From contig JAVMKO010000010.1 of NCBI GenBank assembly GCA_032164245.1, positions 47,204,848-47,268,847 on the forward strand: DNA of 64,000 nucleotides, given 5' to 3'. This DNA is from Sternotherus odoratus (Eukaryota; Chordata; Testudines; Kinosternidae). Below the pieces are notes generated by a model that made no database searches, was not told the origin of the DNA, and saw only the letters and a list, made by a program, of their open reading frames with translations. Shown here piece after piece: positions 53,944-64,000 of the stretch; position 1 is the first letter of the stretch, and every line of letters begins with the position of its first letter. The position numbers and the translations under genes were made by a program.

Positions 53944-55769
53944 TGTGATGGATCCCACCAGGAACAGCAACTGTGAGTGCCAGATCAGGACAGATTGCTT
54001 CCAAAAGGGCAGTGTAGCAGGGCAGTGACTCACCCCGCGGTGCCTCCTGCTGGTCTGTCCGGGAATTAACTCTTGTCCAGCCTCTGGAGCATCCTCTGCA
54101 GGGTGATGTCCCGCTTGCTGCTCTGGCCCCATGTCCCTCGCAGACCCCAGTGCCCTCTTACCGAGGGTACTGCACCCCTGCAGAACGTCTTTGGGTCTCC
54201 CCTTCTTGGGGAACCCCCACCCTCTATCCCCATCTTGCCTCAGTCTAGGCAACTGCCAGTCACCACTTGCCCCCGTTCACTGGGGCAGACTGCAGTATAA
54301 TTGCCACTCATCACCGGCAAGGGGGGTTTGGCCTGCTGCCTCTGCCTCTATAGCCATGGGCTGCCCCTGGGAAACCCCAGTACCCTTTTTGTGCCTTCCC
54401 CTAGGCCCTGCAGCCTGGGGGTTTCTAGGCTGGAGCTTCCCCCGCTCCTCCTGCCTTGCCACAGCCCTGAACCACTCTAGGTACCTTGCCCAGCTCCCTA
54501 CAGCCAGGCCTGTCTGCCTCTGTGAACAGAGGAGACTCTCTCCGTGCAGCAAACTGAGCCCTTTTATCAGGGCCAGCTGGGCCTTAATTGAACCAGCCAC
54601 AGCTGTGGCTGCTCAGCCCAATCAGACTGGAGCTTGCTTGCTCCCAGCCACAACCCTTTCTTGGGCTGCTTTAAGCCCTTTTTCCCAAAGTGGGGCAGCC
54701 ACCCCACTACAGGGAGTTACAGCCCAAAGCTGGGGTTTTTCCACTCTAAGGCAAACCAAACCAACCAAACAGAAAAGACTTTGGTTTCACCCCAGTAGCT
54801 AACCACAAGTCACACAAGCAATTCCCTTAGACACTCCAGTTTCCCAGTATCATCACCACCAGCCACCTGTCCCGGGAACCAATAGTTATGAAAACCAATA
54901 CCCCAAATAAAGAAAACAGTTCTCCCCAATTCCAAAGAATCAGGCCTCAGACCCAGGTCAATATACAAATCAGATCTTACCACAAATCATGCTGTTGCCA
55001 ATCCTTTAGAATCTAAAATCTAAAGGTTTATTATACAAGGAAAAAGATATAGGTGAGGGTTAGGAAAGGTTAAAAGAAATCAAGTATATGCAGTGATGGC
55101 AAATCTCAGGCTTGCAGCAATGGTAGAATAAACTGCAGGTTCAAATCAAAGTCTCTGGAAAGCATCCCCTGCAGGGATGGGTCAGCACCCTTTGTCCAGA
55201 GTTCCCCTGTGTAGCAAAGTTCCATCTAGAGCTGGAAACAAGGCAGGCTGAAGACTGGAGGTAGAAGACAAAGTGGAGGGAGTTTCTCCCAGGTTTTATA
55301 GACTTCCTCTTGTGGGAAAAGACCCCCCTCCTCCTTATGCAGAGCCCAATTTCAAAATGGAGGTTCATAGCCACATGGTCCAATTACCAGACTCTCCAAG
55401 ATTCAGTTTCTGACCAGGCAGGTCACATTCCTGGAGAAGCTCGGGTGTGGATGGGTGTCTACAAAGTTCATTGTGTAGCTGATGGTCCTTAATGGGCCAT
55501 CAGCCAGGCCAGCCAAGTTAACAACAGCTTGTCTGAGATTTCACCCAGAAGCCAAGCGTAAGTTTGAAATACAGGCATCATATAGCCAATATTCATAACT
55601 TTAGTTACAAAAACGATACACACATACAGATAGATTAATCATAATCAGCAGACTATAATCTGGTCGTAGACACCTTATATGACCCCCTTTACACAATATT
55701 TGGTGTCACTACAGGACCTTGGTTGCACCAATGATCTATATGATCCCAAATAACTCCAGTAACATGACA
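53944..55769 (+). mobile_element. Solo LTR, family 5, carrying a nested LTR; 5-bp target duplication
   Basis: Starts TGTGATGGATCCCACCAGG and ends CTCCAGTAACATGACA, flanked by CCTTC on both sides (53939-53943 and 55770-55774). The family-1 LTR at 54013-54711 interrupts it. Removing that insert leaves about 1.1 kb. Confidence 0.8.
54013..54711 (+). mobile_element. Solo LTR, family 1 copy d, nested
   Basis: Starts TGTAGCAGGGCAGTGACTC and ends CAGCCACCCCACTACA; closely similar to the 12.7-kb copy over its whole length. Flanks GGCAG and GGGAG differ at one base. The 223-codon ORF across it is an LTR by-product. Confidence 0.82.
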
Positions 55770-55774
55770 CCTTC

Positions 55775-57076
55775 ACTCCCCTCTTTCCCCCCCCCCCGCA
55801 ACACAAACCCCCTTTCTAAGGCTCCTCAGGGCTGGAGAATTGCATTGAGCTAGAACACAATCTTGACGAGTCGTGGTAACTTGCAGGATGGTAAATGTGA
55901 CTCAGTGTAGGAAGAGACTGGTTGTGTTTTGATGTGGTGTCCGCTGGTCTCAGTTGGCCCTAAGTGAACCCTACTGTTCACAGCCCATTCACACGACACT
56001 AAACACAGTAGTCTCTGTCTACACTGAGTGCTTAACATCATGTTAGCTAGCAGGGACCCTCCGGGTTATGTGGTAATGTGAGGTAATTCTGATGTGGATG
56101 AGTCTTCATGTGCTTGCTAGACCCCTAACTGAGTTCTGCATGCAGTGTTTCGTCCTCCATTTTCTCCCATTTTTTGTTCTGTTCGCTTGGACCTGTTTCT
56201 CTTTCACGCCACTGTCTTCAGACAGCCCCACTGGGAGCCACATGACCACAGAACCACTCTGGAGCAGCATTTGGCAGATGTAGGCAGGAGCAATTCCTCG
56301 GAGCCCAACTGCCAGCTCTCATTCAGAAATGGCTGCCTCGGTAGGCATGGCTCTGGAGGCAATGCAGGCGGAGAACAAGTGAGAAGGTTGGTGCCTTCAC
56401 CTTGTTTTACCCAGCCTGCTGAAGGAGCTGCCTCCTAACATGCAAGGTCCAAACCAGTCACTTCAGCAGTAATGTGCACTAACTGGGAATTTGTGAAGCC
56501 TCTCTCTAGCCTGGGGAGAAAGCCAGAGCCGCTGTCCTGGGAATCATTACACAACACAGTGCTGACTTACTGTATAATCCCCTTCGGTTTTCTTTCATGA
56601 GCCGAGAGGATAATGTTCCCCTCAAGGATGTTCTGGCATTGTTGCAAAAACTGCTTTACCTTTGGAGGCTTATCCCAATATGTCTCTCAAAGGACAGGCA
56701 TGACTCAGTAGTTCTGGAAAACAAGATTTATTGCAAGCAATAGGAGTCAGAGGGGTTATCACCCAAACAACTGGCTCAACTCTATGCAAGGCTGAGGCCT
56801 CTCTTATAATCAGGTGTGAATAAGGGAGGAGGGCTTTTCAATACACTCACACAGTGAGAACACTTAATGGCTATTACATCCATTGTTGTATTTCATTTCA
56901 TTTACCTGTCTGGTAAGCAGGAGATTCAAAACACTTAGGGGTACTTCGACACTATGACGCCTGCACAGCTGTGGCAGGGTGAACATGAGTTTAAGATGCA
57001 TGCTAAGCCAAAGGTCGAGAGTTCATATACAAGGAGTAAGAATACAGTCTAAGGCTATTTTAAAATCATGCTACAC
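55775..57076 (+). other. Intronic stretch, unresolved
   Basis: Contains a C-run near 55.79 kb and a possible old LTR-like section (about 56.6-57.3 kb, with 'aaaacaagatttattgcaagc'). I could not define its ends, and no exon was recognised. Confidence 0.4.
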
Positions 57077-57087
57077 AACATTAATAC

Positions 57088-57204
57088 AAAGTCCTGTGGC
57101 ACCTTAAAGACTAACTTTATAGTCTTTATAGTTAGTCTTTAAGGTACCACAGGACTTAGTCTGGAATAGCAGAGGTAACAAACACGGCTACCTCTCTGAT
57201 TCTT
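57088..57204 (-). mobile_element. Fold-back turtle tRNA-SINE, copy 3 (short)
   Basis: Arms AAAGTCCTGTGGCACCTTAA and AGACTAACT meet their inverse within about 35 bases, so the palindrome is much shorter than in the other copies. The tRNA-like head lies at the right on the minus strand. An 11-base duplication AACATTAATAC flanks it (57077-57087, 57205-57215). Confidence 0.8.
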
Positions 57205-57956
57205 AACATTAATACAGTTGTTTCTAGGTTACATTTTCTTAACAGCATGAGGCTAGATAACCTAATTCTGAGCGCTGCCTCTCCGGGGCATGCAGGAACA
57301 ACTCAGCAGGTTCTGGGCTGAAATGCCTGCACGTGTACAGCAGAGTTACACTGGTGAGGGGTTTTATTGCTTGCTCTGCTTTGGTGCTTGGCCGTCTGTG
57401 CTGTTACGGACAGAAATATCCAAGACCAGACTCCTGAGGCACATCTGTTGTGTAATCTGTTTCTAGGTCACTTGCCTGATGGGTTTTGGAGAAGCAGGAG
57501 GAGTTGTAAAGATCAGATGCCCTGGGCATGTGCTCCCATTCTCTGGGGCATACTGGAGGGCAAAGGGTGGGCAGGAATGCATTGTCTATTCCCTCCTCCG
57601 AGGAGAGGGGTAGGTGAGGGGGAGACTCCAGATGTGGGGAGTTGTATTAAGTCACATGCACCTTCTCTCTAGACCTTTATCCTATGAAAGGGTTTGCGGG
57701 AGGATATGGAGGCTGGGAGAGGAGGGATAGAACAGACCAGCTTGGGGTGGTGGAAAGGAGGGGAATGCCTCCTCTTTCTGGGGATCGTGAGGTTTTTAGA
57801 GGGTGTAATTTCCTTTACTGGAGAGAAATGTCTGTCCCGTGTGGCATTCTTTCACTCCCAGGGTCCCCCAAGGTTCTCTCAGTTCTATAACTTGACTGGT
57901 GTTTGTAACAGATTGTGGTATGGCTGGCTGTAAACATGGCTAGTCCTCTATTAGTA

Positions 57957-58161
57957 AGAATCAGAGAGGTAGCTGTGTTAGTCTGGAATAGCAGAGGTAA
58001 CAAAGAGTCCTGTGGCATCTTAAAGACTAACTAAAGTATTGAAGCATAAGCTTTCGTGGGCTAATACCCACTTTGTCAGATCCGACGAAGTGGGTATTAG
58101 CCCACGAAAGCTTATGCTTCAAAACTTTAGTTAGTCTTTAAGGTGCCACAGGACTCTGTTA
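57957..58161 (+). mobile_element. Fold-back turtle tRNA-SINE, copy 4
   Basis: Opposite orientation: the tRNA-like head AGAATCAGAGAGGTAGCTGT is at the left, then the body, a centre at TTGTCAGATCCGACGAAG (about 58074-58091), and the inverted body. CCTCTATTAGTA occurs on both sides (57945-57956 and 58162-58173), although its first bases could also belong to the SINE. Confidence 0.82.
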
Positions 58162-58174
58162 CCTCTATTAGTAG

Positions 58175-61100
58175 TAGCAGGAGCTCGCCCTGTGTCTAGG
58201 TCTGGGACTGTAACCAGTTCCAAACACTGTTTGGCGGACCACTTAACCATGCTTATGGAACCAGGCTGACCACACTCTTCCTCTGGCTATGTGCTATGGG
58301 ATGTCACAGGGCACATTGCTCCACGGGCTGCTGGTGTCATTCTGTGTGTGTTGCATGCTAAGCTGGTCTGGGATAGCAGAACAGATCATGCTGTAGTGCA
58401 CCGATACACACAACCTTGGCTGACACATGACTGGTTTGTGAGGAAAGCTGCTGTGTGGGCATAAGCCCTGTTGGTTGCTGTGTTCAGCCATATTGGTTGT
58501 ATCCAGTCAGATGGGTGTCCCAATTTGGTTCCAAAAACCTGATTCGTAGTCCTTAAGCCAGGTGTGCATGTTAAGATTTGTGCTTGTTTTTTCCACTGTT
58601 GCTGCAGCTCCACTGATGGTAGTTCTAGACAGGACTCCAGTCAGCCACGAGTATACTAAGCACAGTGGTCTCCGATCAGGTCTACGTGGCTTGGAACATT
58701 GATGGCCCCGATGGATTGTCTGCACCGGTTCTGTGGCAGTTGCTACCACCAGTGGAGCTGTGTTGATGGTATAACAATGTGAATGTTATGTAGACAAGGC
58801 CATAGAACAGATTGGGCCTGAATTGATGAGGATTGTAGACCCCTCTTTCAAGAGTAAGGGGTCTGTGTGCAGCATAAGGAAAGATCCTTTTGCTAATTGT
58901 TATGGTGAGATTGGCACTCTGCTAAACCGGGTTGGATTCAGTGATCGGAGTTGCACAGACAGCTGTTGCAGCTGTTCAGATAAGTTGCTTGGGGATTTTC
59001 TCCTGATCTGGTAATAAGTCAACTCTGGAAAGTGATTGTAGCTGGAAGAGGCAGTTCCACAGTCTGTGGCCTGGATTCTGGTGTGGAGCCTTGGCAGGTT
59101 CAGGCTGGAGGATTTGCAGGAAGTGAAAGCTGGAGGTGAGCCATGCTTTGCTCAGGGAGTATTTGTCCCAAGTGGGTCACTCTGGAAAGTGGGGGACAGG
59201 ATGACTGAATTTCTCATTGCTGTACGCAACTGATTCTGTTCAGCACTTCAATCCTGTTGGATTGCCAACAGACCCAAAAGGAACTTCGCTCTTGGCTAGT
59301 CCAGTGCCTGCAGAGCCATGACTCCAAGAGGCTTGTTCCTGGGAAAAACTCAGGGGAGCATTACTGCAGCAAGGAACTGGAAGGGCAAATACAGGCAGGT
59401 TAGTTTGTTTTAATATTATGGCTGGTAACATCAGGTCCTGTTCAGGTTCAATTTGGTGGTGCTGTTTCCTGTTCTGCATCTTAAACTCCATGGATGATTT
59501 TAGGGAGAGTGTGTGAGTTTGGAGGGGGGAAGGAGTGGCAGCTGCTGGCTAATGTCAAAACTACTTCTTTCCCCTTTTTGGGGTTGTGATTGGTGCCTTG
59601 GGAGGAGAAACATGCTGGTGGGTCTAACTGCTGAGGGTGAAAGCTCAGCCTCACACCTGACATCTGCTTAGCAGTACAGTCCCATCTCTCTGCCGTGATG
59701 ACAGGAGTACCAGAGTGGCCAATGGTACTTTATGGGGGCAACCAGAGCGCTGTGGCACAGCTCTCCAATGTCTCCTCCACGAGGCCCGCAAGCAGCTGCT
59801 ATGACCTACTGTATTTTTAGAGTTGCTGCCTGTTGGTGTGTTGAGAAGATTAGCAGAGAGCTTAAGGTTGACATGTAGAAGAGGAATCCTTCCTCAAAGG
59901 AGGAGATAACAGCCCAAACACGCATCCTAAATAAGTTTTATCTGGGTGCCTACTTTGAACAGGAAGGAGTGACTCATTAGCAGTAACTCATTAGTTAGTG
60001 GCTGCTGTTTCTAAGCTGGTTGTTATTGGAGTAACCTATTCCATCGTGGGGAGGGGGAAAGCAGAGCTGTAGTGGCTTTTACTTTAGGTTGCTGAGTGGA
60101 CTCCTGGTACCAGATCTGTGCTTGAGTTAAAGAAGCAACGTATCTCCTTTGCTTTAAGCTGTCTTACATTTTTTGGATTTCATAGTGATAAACCAACTTT
60201 TTCTTACTAAAGAGGCAGTATTTAGGCTAAACTTGACTTGATCTTTAGGCTTTGTGGAAACGAGCTTTTACCAAACACCTGGCCCAAGCAAAATGTTGCA
60301 TTGGCTTGGACCTTCCCAAGGGAACAGCTGGGCAGAGAACTGCTCTCCACACCATTGCATGATGTACTAGTGTATGAGAACCTGGAAGCAACACTGCCTA
60401 GAAAATGAAATTGACTAGCCGTACTTCATTATTTTAGGAGTTGACAGAACAGCAATATGTGTAGCATACAGGCTCTGAAGGAAATCCGTGCTATGTAAAG
60501 TACCAAAAATAAACAGCATCAGGAGTGAAAAGTAAACTGAATGTCTTAAGATCTGTTCCAACAATCTGTATTGGTAACACAGTAAGTGACATGTTGATTT
60601 ATACAGTGACTGAAATGGATAGTGTCCCTTTGAGTGAACTAATGCTTCATCCCAATAGATGTGCTGGGAAGGTGTTTGTCATCCTGGCATCTGAAAGAAA
60701 GCACATGTTCAGGGGCCTTTCCTAGAAAGAACTGGCACTGGGCAATATTTTGCTGTCTTTTGCCTCCTCCTGTTATTACTGTGTGACTTGTGTTCCCTGT
60801 GCTCTCCCTCTGCTGGTCTGGGCTCTTTGCTGGAAGAAGTGGTTTAGATCCTACTCCAACTCCCCTTCTAGGTAGTAGGGTAACCAGCCTGCACAGTCAG
60901 GATTGAGAACACCAGGATTGACTTCCAGAAGGAGATTAAACCTGAGAAATAAAGGAAAAGGAAGGGCAGCTCTAATCTCTCGTTTTTAGGCAAAAGCTGT
61001 GGATTACTGTACGCTTTCCCTAGCAATGCAGGTTGTTTCCTTGACTCTGACGTCCTTTGGGCAGTGACGCTAGACTAGTCGCTTTCACTTCCTCCCCCCC

Positions 61101-61540
61101 CATCCAGTCCTGCACTCGCCCAGTGCTACCGTTTGCATTGCCAACACTACAGAGGAAAGATTTTTAAAAACTATGAAAACGTCATACATTTTAAACGTAT
61201 GGCACCTTTTCTATTCCTGTTCAGTTCTGTGGAGCACTTGGAGATCCCCTGCTGAAAGGCATTAAGTGAAGAGAATGGAATAATACACAATGCAAACCCA
61301 TTTCCCCCACTCAATTTAGCTCCATTACAAATCTCTAACCATGTCAAGTTTTTCGACATGTGTGCTCCACATGCCATCACCTCCAAGCCTTGCCTCCTCT
61401 GCATGGGATGCTCCTATCCCAAGCTTATCTGCAAGGCCGCCCCAGTTCTGTCTGTTTTAGTACCTCCTAATAAACCACTGCCAGGCTGCTTACTGTGAAT
61501 CTAGCTGACATCCATTCAAGTTGCTCTCCTTCCCCTACCT
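58175..61540 (+). other. Intronic stretch, nothing recognised
   Basis: No exon, RNA gene or clear transposon end was identified. Short ORFs are unremarkable. Confidence 0.45.
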
Positions 61541-61544
61541 TCTC

Positions 61545-61660
61545 TCTGCTTGTATGTCTATCTCCTACAAGCTCCTTGAAGAGCGGATCATCCTTCTTGA
61601 GGCTTTATGGAAAGTGCCTAGTATGGTGGGGAGTGCAATGATAAATAAATAATTAAACAG
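61545..61660 (+). repeat. L2/MIR-type 3' end remnant
   Basis: Contains CTACAAGCTCCTTGAAGAGC, GTGCCTAGTATGGTGGGGAG and AATGATAAATAAATAATTAA, a degenerate 'gtaagctcct...cagcgcctag...aataaataa' tail. Confidence 0.5.
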
Positions 61661-63600
61661 GAGCGTGTACTGTACAAGGGGCTTACGACTCCACTGCAGA
61701 GGTCCCAAGGGCAGACGAACTGAGGAAGGTGGAAAGGATTCTTTCTGCAGTAGTCTCATGGATCCCTTCGGACTTCTTTGCTGTTGATGCACATGGAGGT
61801 TGGACTTGGCTATACAGCGGCTACTGGGTTAAGTTGCCAGGAACGCCTAGTCAGTATAGGGCAAATGTGATGGGCTCAGAAGACCCTCTTGTCACACAGA
61901 AGTGAAAGTCCCTTCAGCCAACCAACCACAGAACGGAGACAACAAACAATAAATGAGATCAGCTCAGATGTCATTAGGTGCACAACGCAGCCTGCAAGGG
62001 AGCTGCCAATTCCAAAGAGGCTGACTTCCCACAACCCATGTGTGTGTGGCCTGTTGCTGGGAATAGCACCTGCCCTTAAAATAGCACAGACTTCTGAGGA
62101 CACATTCCAGCTCCCCTGCTCTTAGATCTCTGAATGGAATGGCATCTATTTCAGGCAGTCAGCAAGCTCAAATATCCAGAGTAGGAAGAGCTACTATCCT
62201 GAGTGGAATTCTGGCCTTTGGAGCTCACATCCTTAACTCATCCTCTGCCTGTTGTTAGCATGGTCATCAAGTTGTGTCCCCAAGTCACGTATTAGTCTCT
62301 GCAGATCTCCCCGGGTCTGTAAGGTCTCCCATTAAGGCCATTCTCTTTTGAGGAGAGGCTGTTTTAAGGCAAATTAAAAGTCTCCCAGAACGATTGGCTA
62401 ATCACCAATGGTCTAATTTCACCAACAGGATACTCTGGCTCATTGGCCACAGACATCTGCTTGTTCAAGCAGCTTGATTTGCTATAGGTTTTCAAGCCTC
62501 ACAGGAATATTCACGACTGCCAGACAGTGCCAAAGGATGCTCCCAGGTATCCGGTTCCCATGCTGCACTTTGTTCTAGGGTCACAGAGTTAGGCATGCAT
62601 CCCTAATGACCTGCTCTCTGAAACCTGCCATTGTCAGCTCAGCCCGTGCTGAGTCCCCATCTCTCTTACAGAAGAGGAGCATGGAGTTAACATTCCCTGC
62701 TTCCCCCACCCTCCTCCAACTTCATGACCTTCACTGTCTCAAGATCATTGATTTCACCCTCTTGTCCCCTGGAGAAAAAGAACAACCCCCCCCCCCCCCT
62801 GGAGTATTTAGGTAAGAGTTACTTCAGGCAATTCAGCCCAGCCTTTCCTTGGCCTCAGATTCTCAACACTGGGCCAATGAAAGCTGCAAGCTACCCTGTG
62901 GGCTACCAGCATGTAGTATTACTTGGCACCTGCCCTCCTCATTTCTGACTTGTACAATTTATGGCACATACTGTTAACGCTCCCGCAAAGACACCAAAAC
63001 CCCTATTATGACGTCACACCTCCTCAGACTAGGAGCATGGCCACAGGGCGTGGTCAGAAACCAGGAGAGTAGCTAGAAAGTGACCCAAGTGCTGGCAAGG
63101 AAACAAGCTGCACTGTCCGAGGCTGGCACTGGAATGGTTCATAAGCCTGGCTGCAAATTCCAAATACCATCTGAGTATCACCAGGCCCTTCTTCCACACA
63201 CACACCTCTGAGATGCCCCACACCCTGACCCATGTGGCTCTGTTTGCTGAAGTCACACATTGCCCTGTAACTGTCAAGCTAGCTGCTGAAGAGAAGCCAA
63301 AAATTCAGCCTTGCCTTAGATAAGGCTTCAGACAGCCAAGTCTCTGAGCTTAAGGCAGATGAACAGGAACTGACCTGCTCTAGCAATCAGCTGCAGTTTA
63401 GGTGTCCTTTGCGCTGCACAGTCACATGGCAAGTTTAAACCCCTGCAAACTCCTACAGAATTTGCAGATCCCTTGGTTTGCTGAAGGCTTTTGGCTTAAG
63501 AGAAAGATGGACTAAGGAAGAACAGCAGCTAGTTCTTGACACTTGGTCCTGGCACCTGCCCCTAGCTGGGGAGAGCCTTTCTGATTAAACTGGCATTAAA
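61661..63600 (+). other. Intronic stretch, nothing recognised
   Basis: Contains a C-run near 62.79 kb. No exon or element could be supported. Confidence 0.4.
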
Positions 63601-63604
63601 GATA

Positions 63605-64000
63605 TTTACAGAGCAAGATGAAATTCAGTAAATACAAGTACAAAGTGCTACACTTTGGAAGGAAATAAATACAAATGGAGAATACCTGGATAGGTGGGAG
63701 TACCGCTGAAGAAGACTTGGAGATTATAGTGGATCACAATTGAATGAGAGTTAACAGTGTGATGAAGTTGCAAAAAAAATTAAAAAGGGTAATAGCATTC
63801 TGGGGTGTATTAGCAGGAATGTCACATGCAAGACACGGGAGCCAATTGTCCCACTCTACTCAGCTCGGGTGAGACCTGAGCTGGAGTTCTGTGTCTAGTT
63901 CTGGGTGCTGCACTTTCAGAAGGATGTGGACAAGTTGGAGAGAGACCAGGGGATGGCAACAAAAATGATAAAAGGTTTAGAAAACCTGACCTATGAGGAA
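63605..64000 (+). mobile_element. CR1 LINE 3' region, continues past the window
   Basis: CR1 blocks in order: GTACAAAGTGCTACACTTTGG, TTGGAGATTATAGTGGATCA, GCATTCTGGGGTGTATTAGC, CCACTCTACTCAGCTCGGGT GAGACC and CAACAAAAATGATAAAAGG. Same segment as the interrupted CR1 at 21-22.8 kb. Confidence 0.8.

Noticed and set aside
54131..54802. 223-codon proline/leucine-rich ORF
   Set aside because: Runs through a solo LTR and its flank; the related copy at 12.5-13.1 kb gives similar but non-homologous frames.
30283..55769. Possible complete provirus between LTRs
   Set aside because: The LTRs belong to different families, each has its own target duplication, and no gag, protease, polymerase or envelope coding is visible between them.

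Overview
This is nuclear DNA of a vertebrate, most likely a cryptodiran turtle. The host genes are split into short exons with GT/AG introns, and the repeats are the mix I associate with turtles: CR1 LINEs, the turtle tRNA-derived SINE (tail with CTTTCGTGGG...AATACCCACTT), long solo LTRs, hAT and palindromic MITEs, and old MIR/L2-type remnants. Most long open frames are low-complexity or repeat-derived and are not genes. All family names come from sequence recognition, not from a search.

Region 1 (about 1-25.8 kb): a plus-strand gene of the STXBP4 (Synip) family. Fifteen coding exons join in phase from 1691 to a TAA stop at 25042-25044, giving 537 codons. They encode a PDZ domain, a linker, an EF-hand-like helix-loop-helix, a coiled coil and a C-terminal WW domain. 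The first coding exon with the ATG is not identified and may lie upstream. Only about half of the PDZ residues match my recollection of mammalian STXBP4, and the downstream neighbour is a SEC14L gene rather than HLF. I therefore favour a paralogue (STXBP4-like).

Region 2 (about 25.8-35 kb): an intergenic gap filled by mobile DNA. An LTR-like repeat (26055-30868) has been hit by a hAT element with an 8-bp target duplication, by a Penelope-like element carrying G/C-rich minisatellites, and by a solo LTR with a 5-bp duplication. A further solo LTR copy lies at 33.7-34.4 kb.

Region 3 (35 kb to the end): a CpG-rich, GC-box promoter and probable first exon (about 35.05-35.24 kb) with a short uORF, followed at once by a 1.3-kb C-rich VNTR. 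A clear first coding exon of a SEC14L1/SEC14L5 protein lies at 45246-45322. The rest (45.3-64 kb) appears to be its next intron, with no second coding exon found. It holds solo LTRs, MIR/L2 fragments, a 5S-derived SINE and palindromic SINEs.

The most unusual structural signal is four fold-back copies of the turtle SINE. Each has one tRNA-like head, a body followed by an inverted body copy, and flanking target-site duplications around the whole palindrome. The centre differs in each copy, which suggests recurrent snap-back or twin-primed reverse transcription. The most interesting gene-level result is the STXBP4-like/SEC14L pairing, which fits the human 16p13/17q paralogy region and would mark a duplicate not known to me in mammals.
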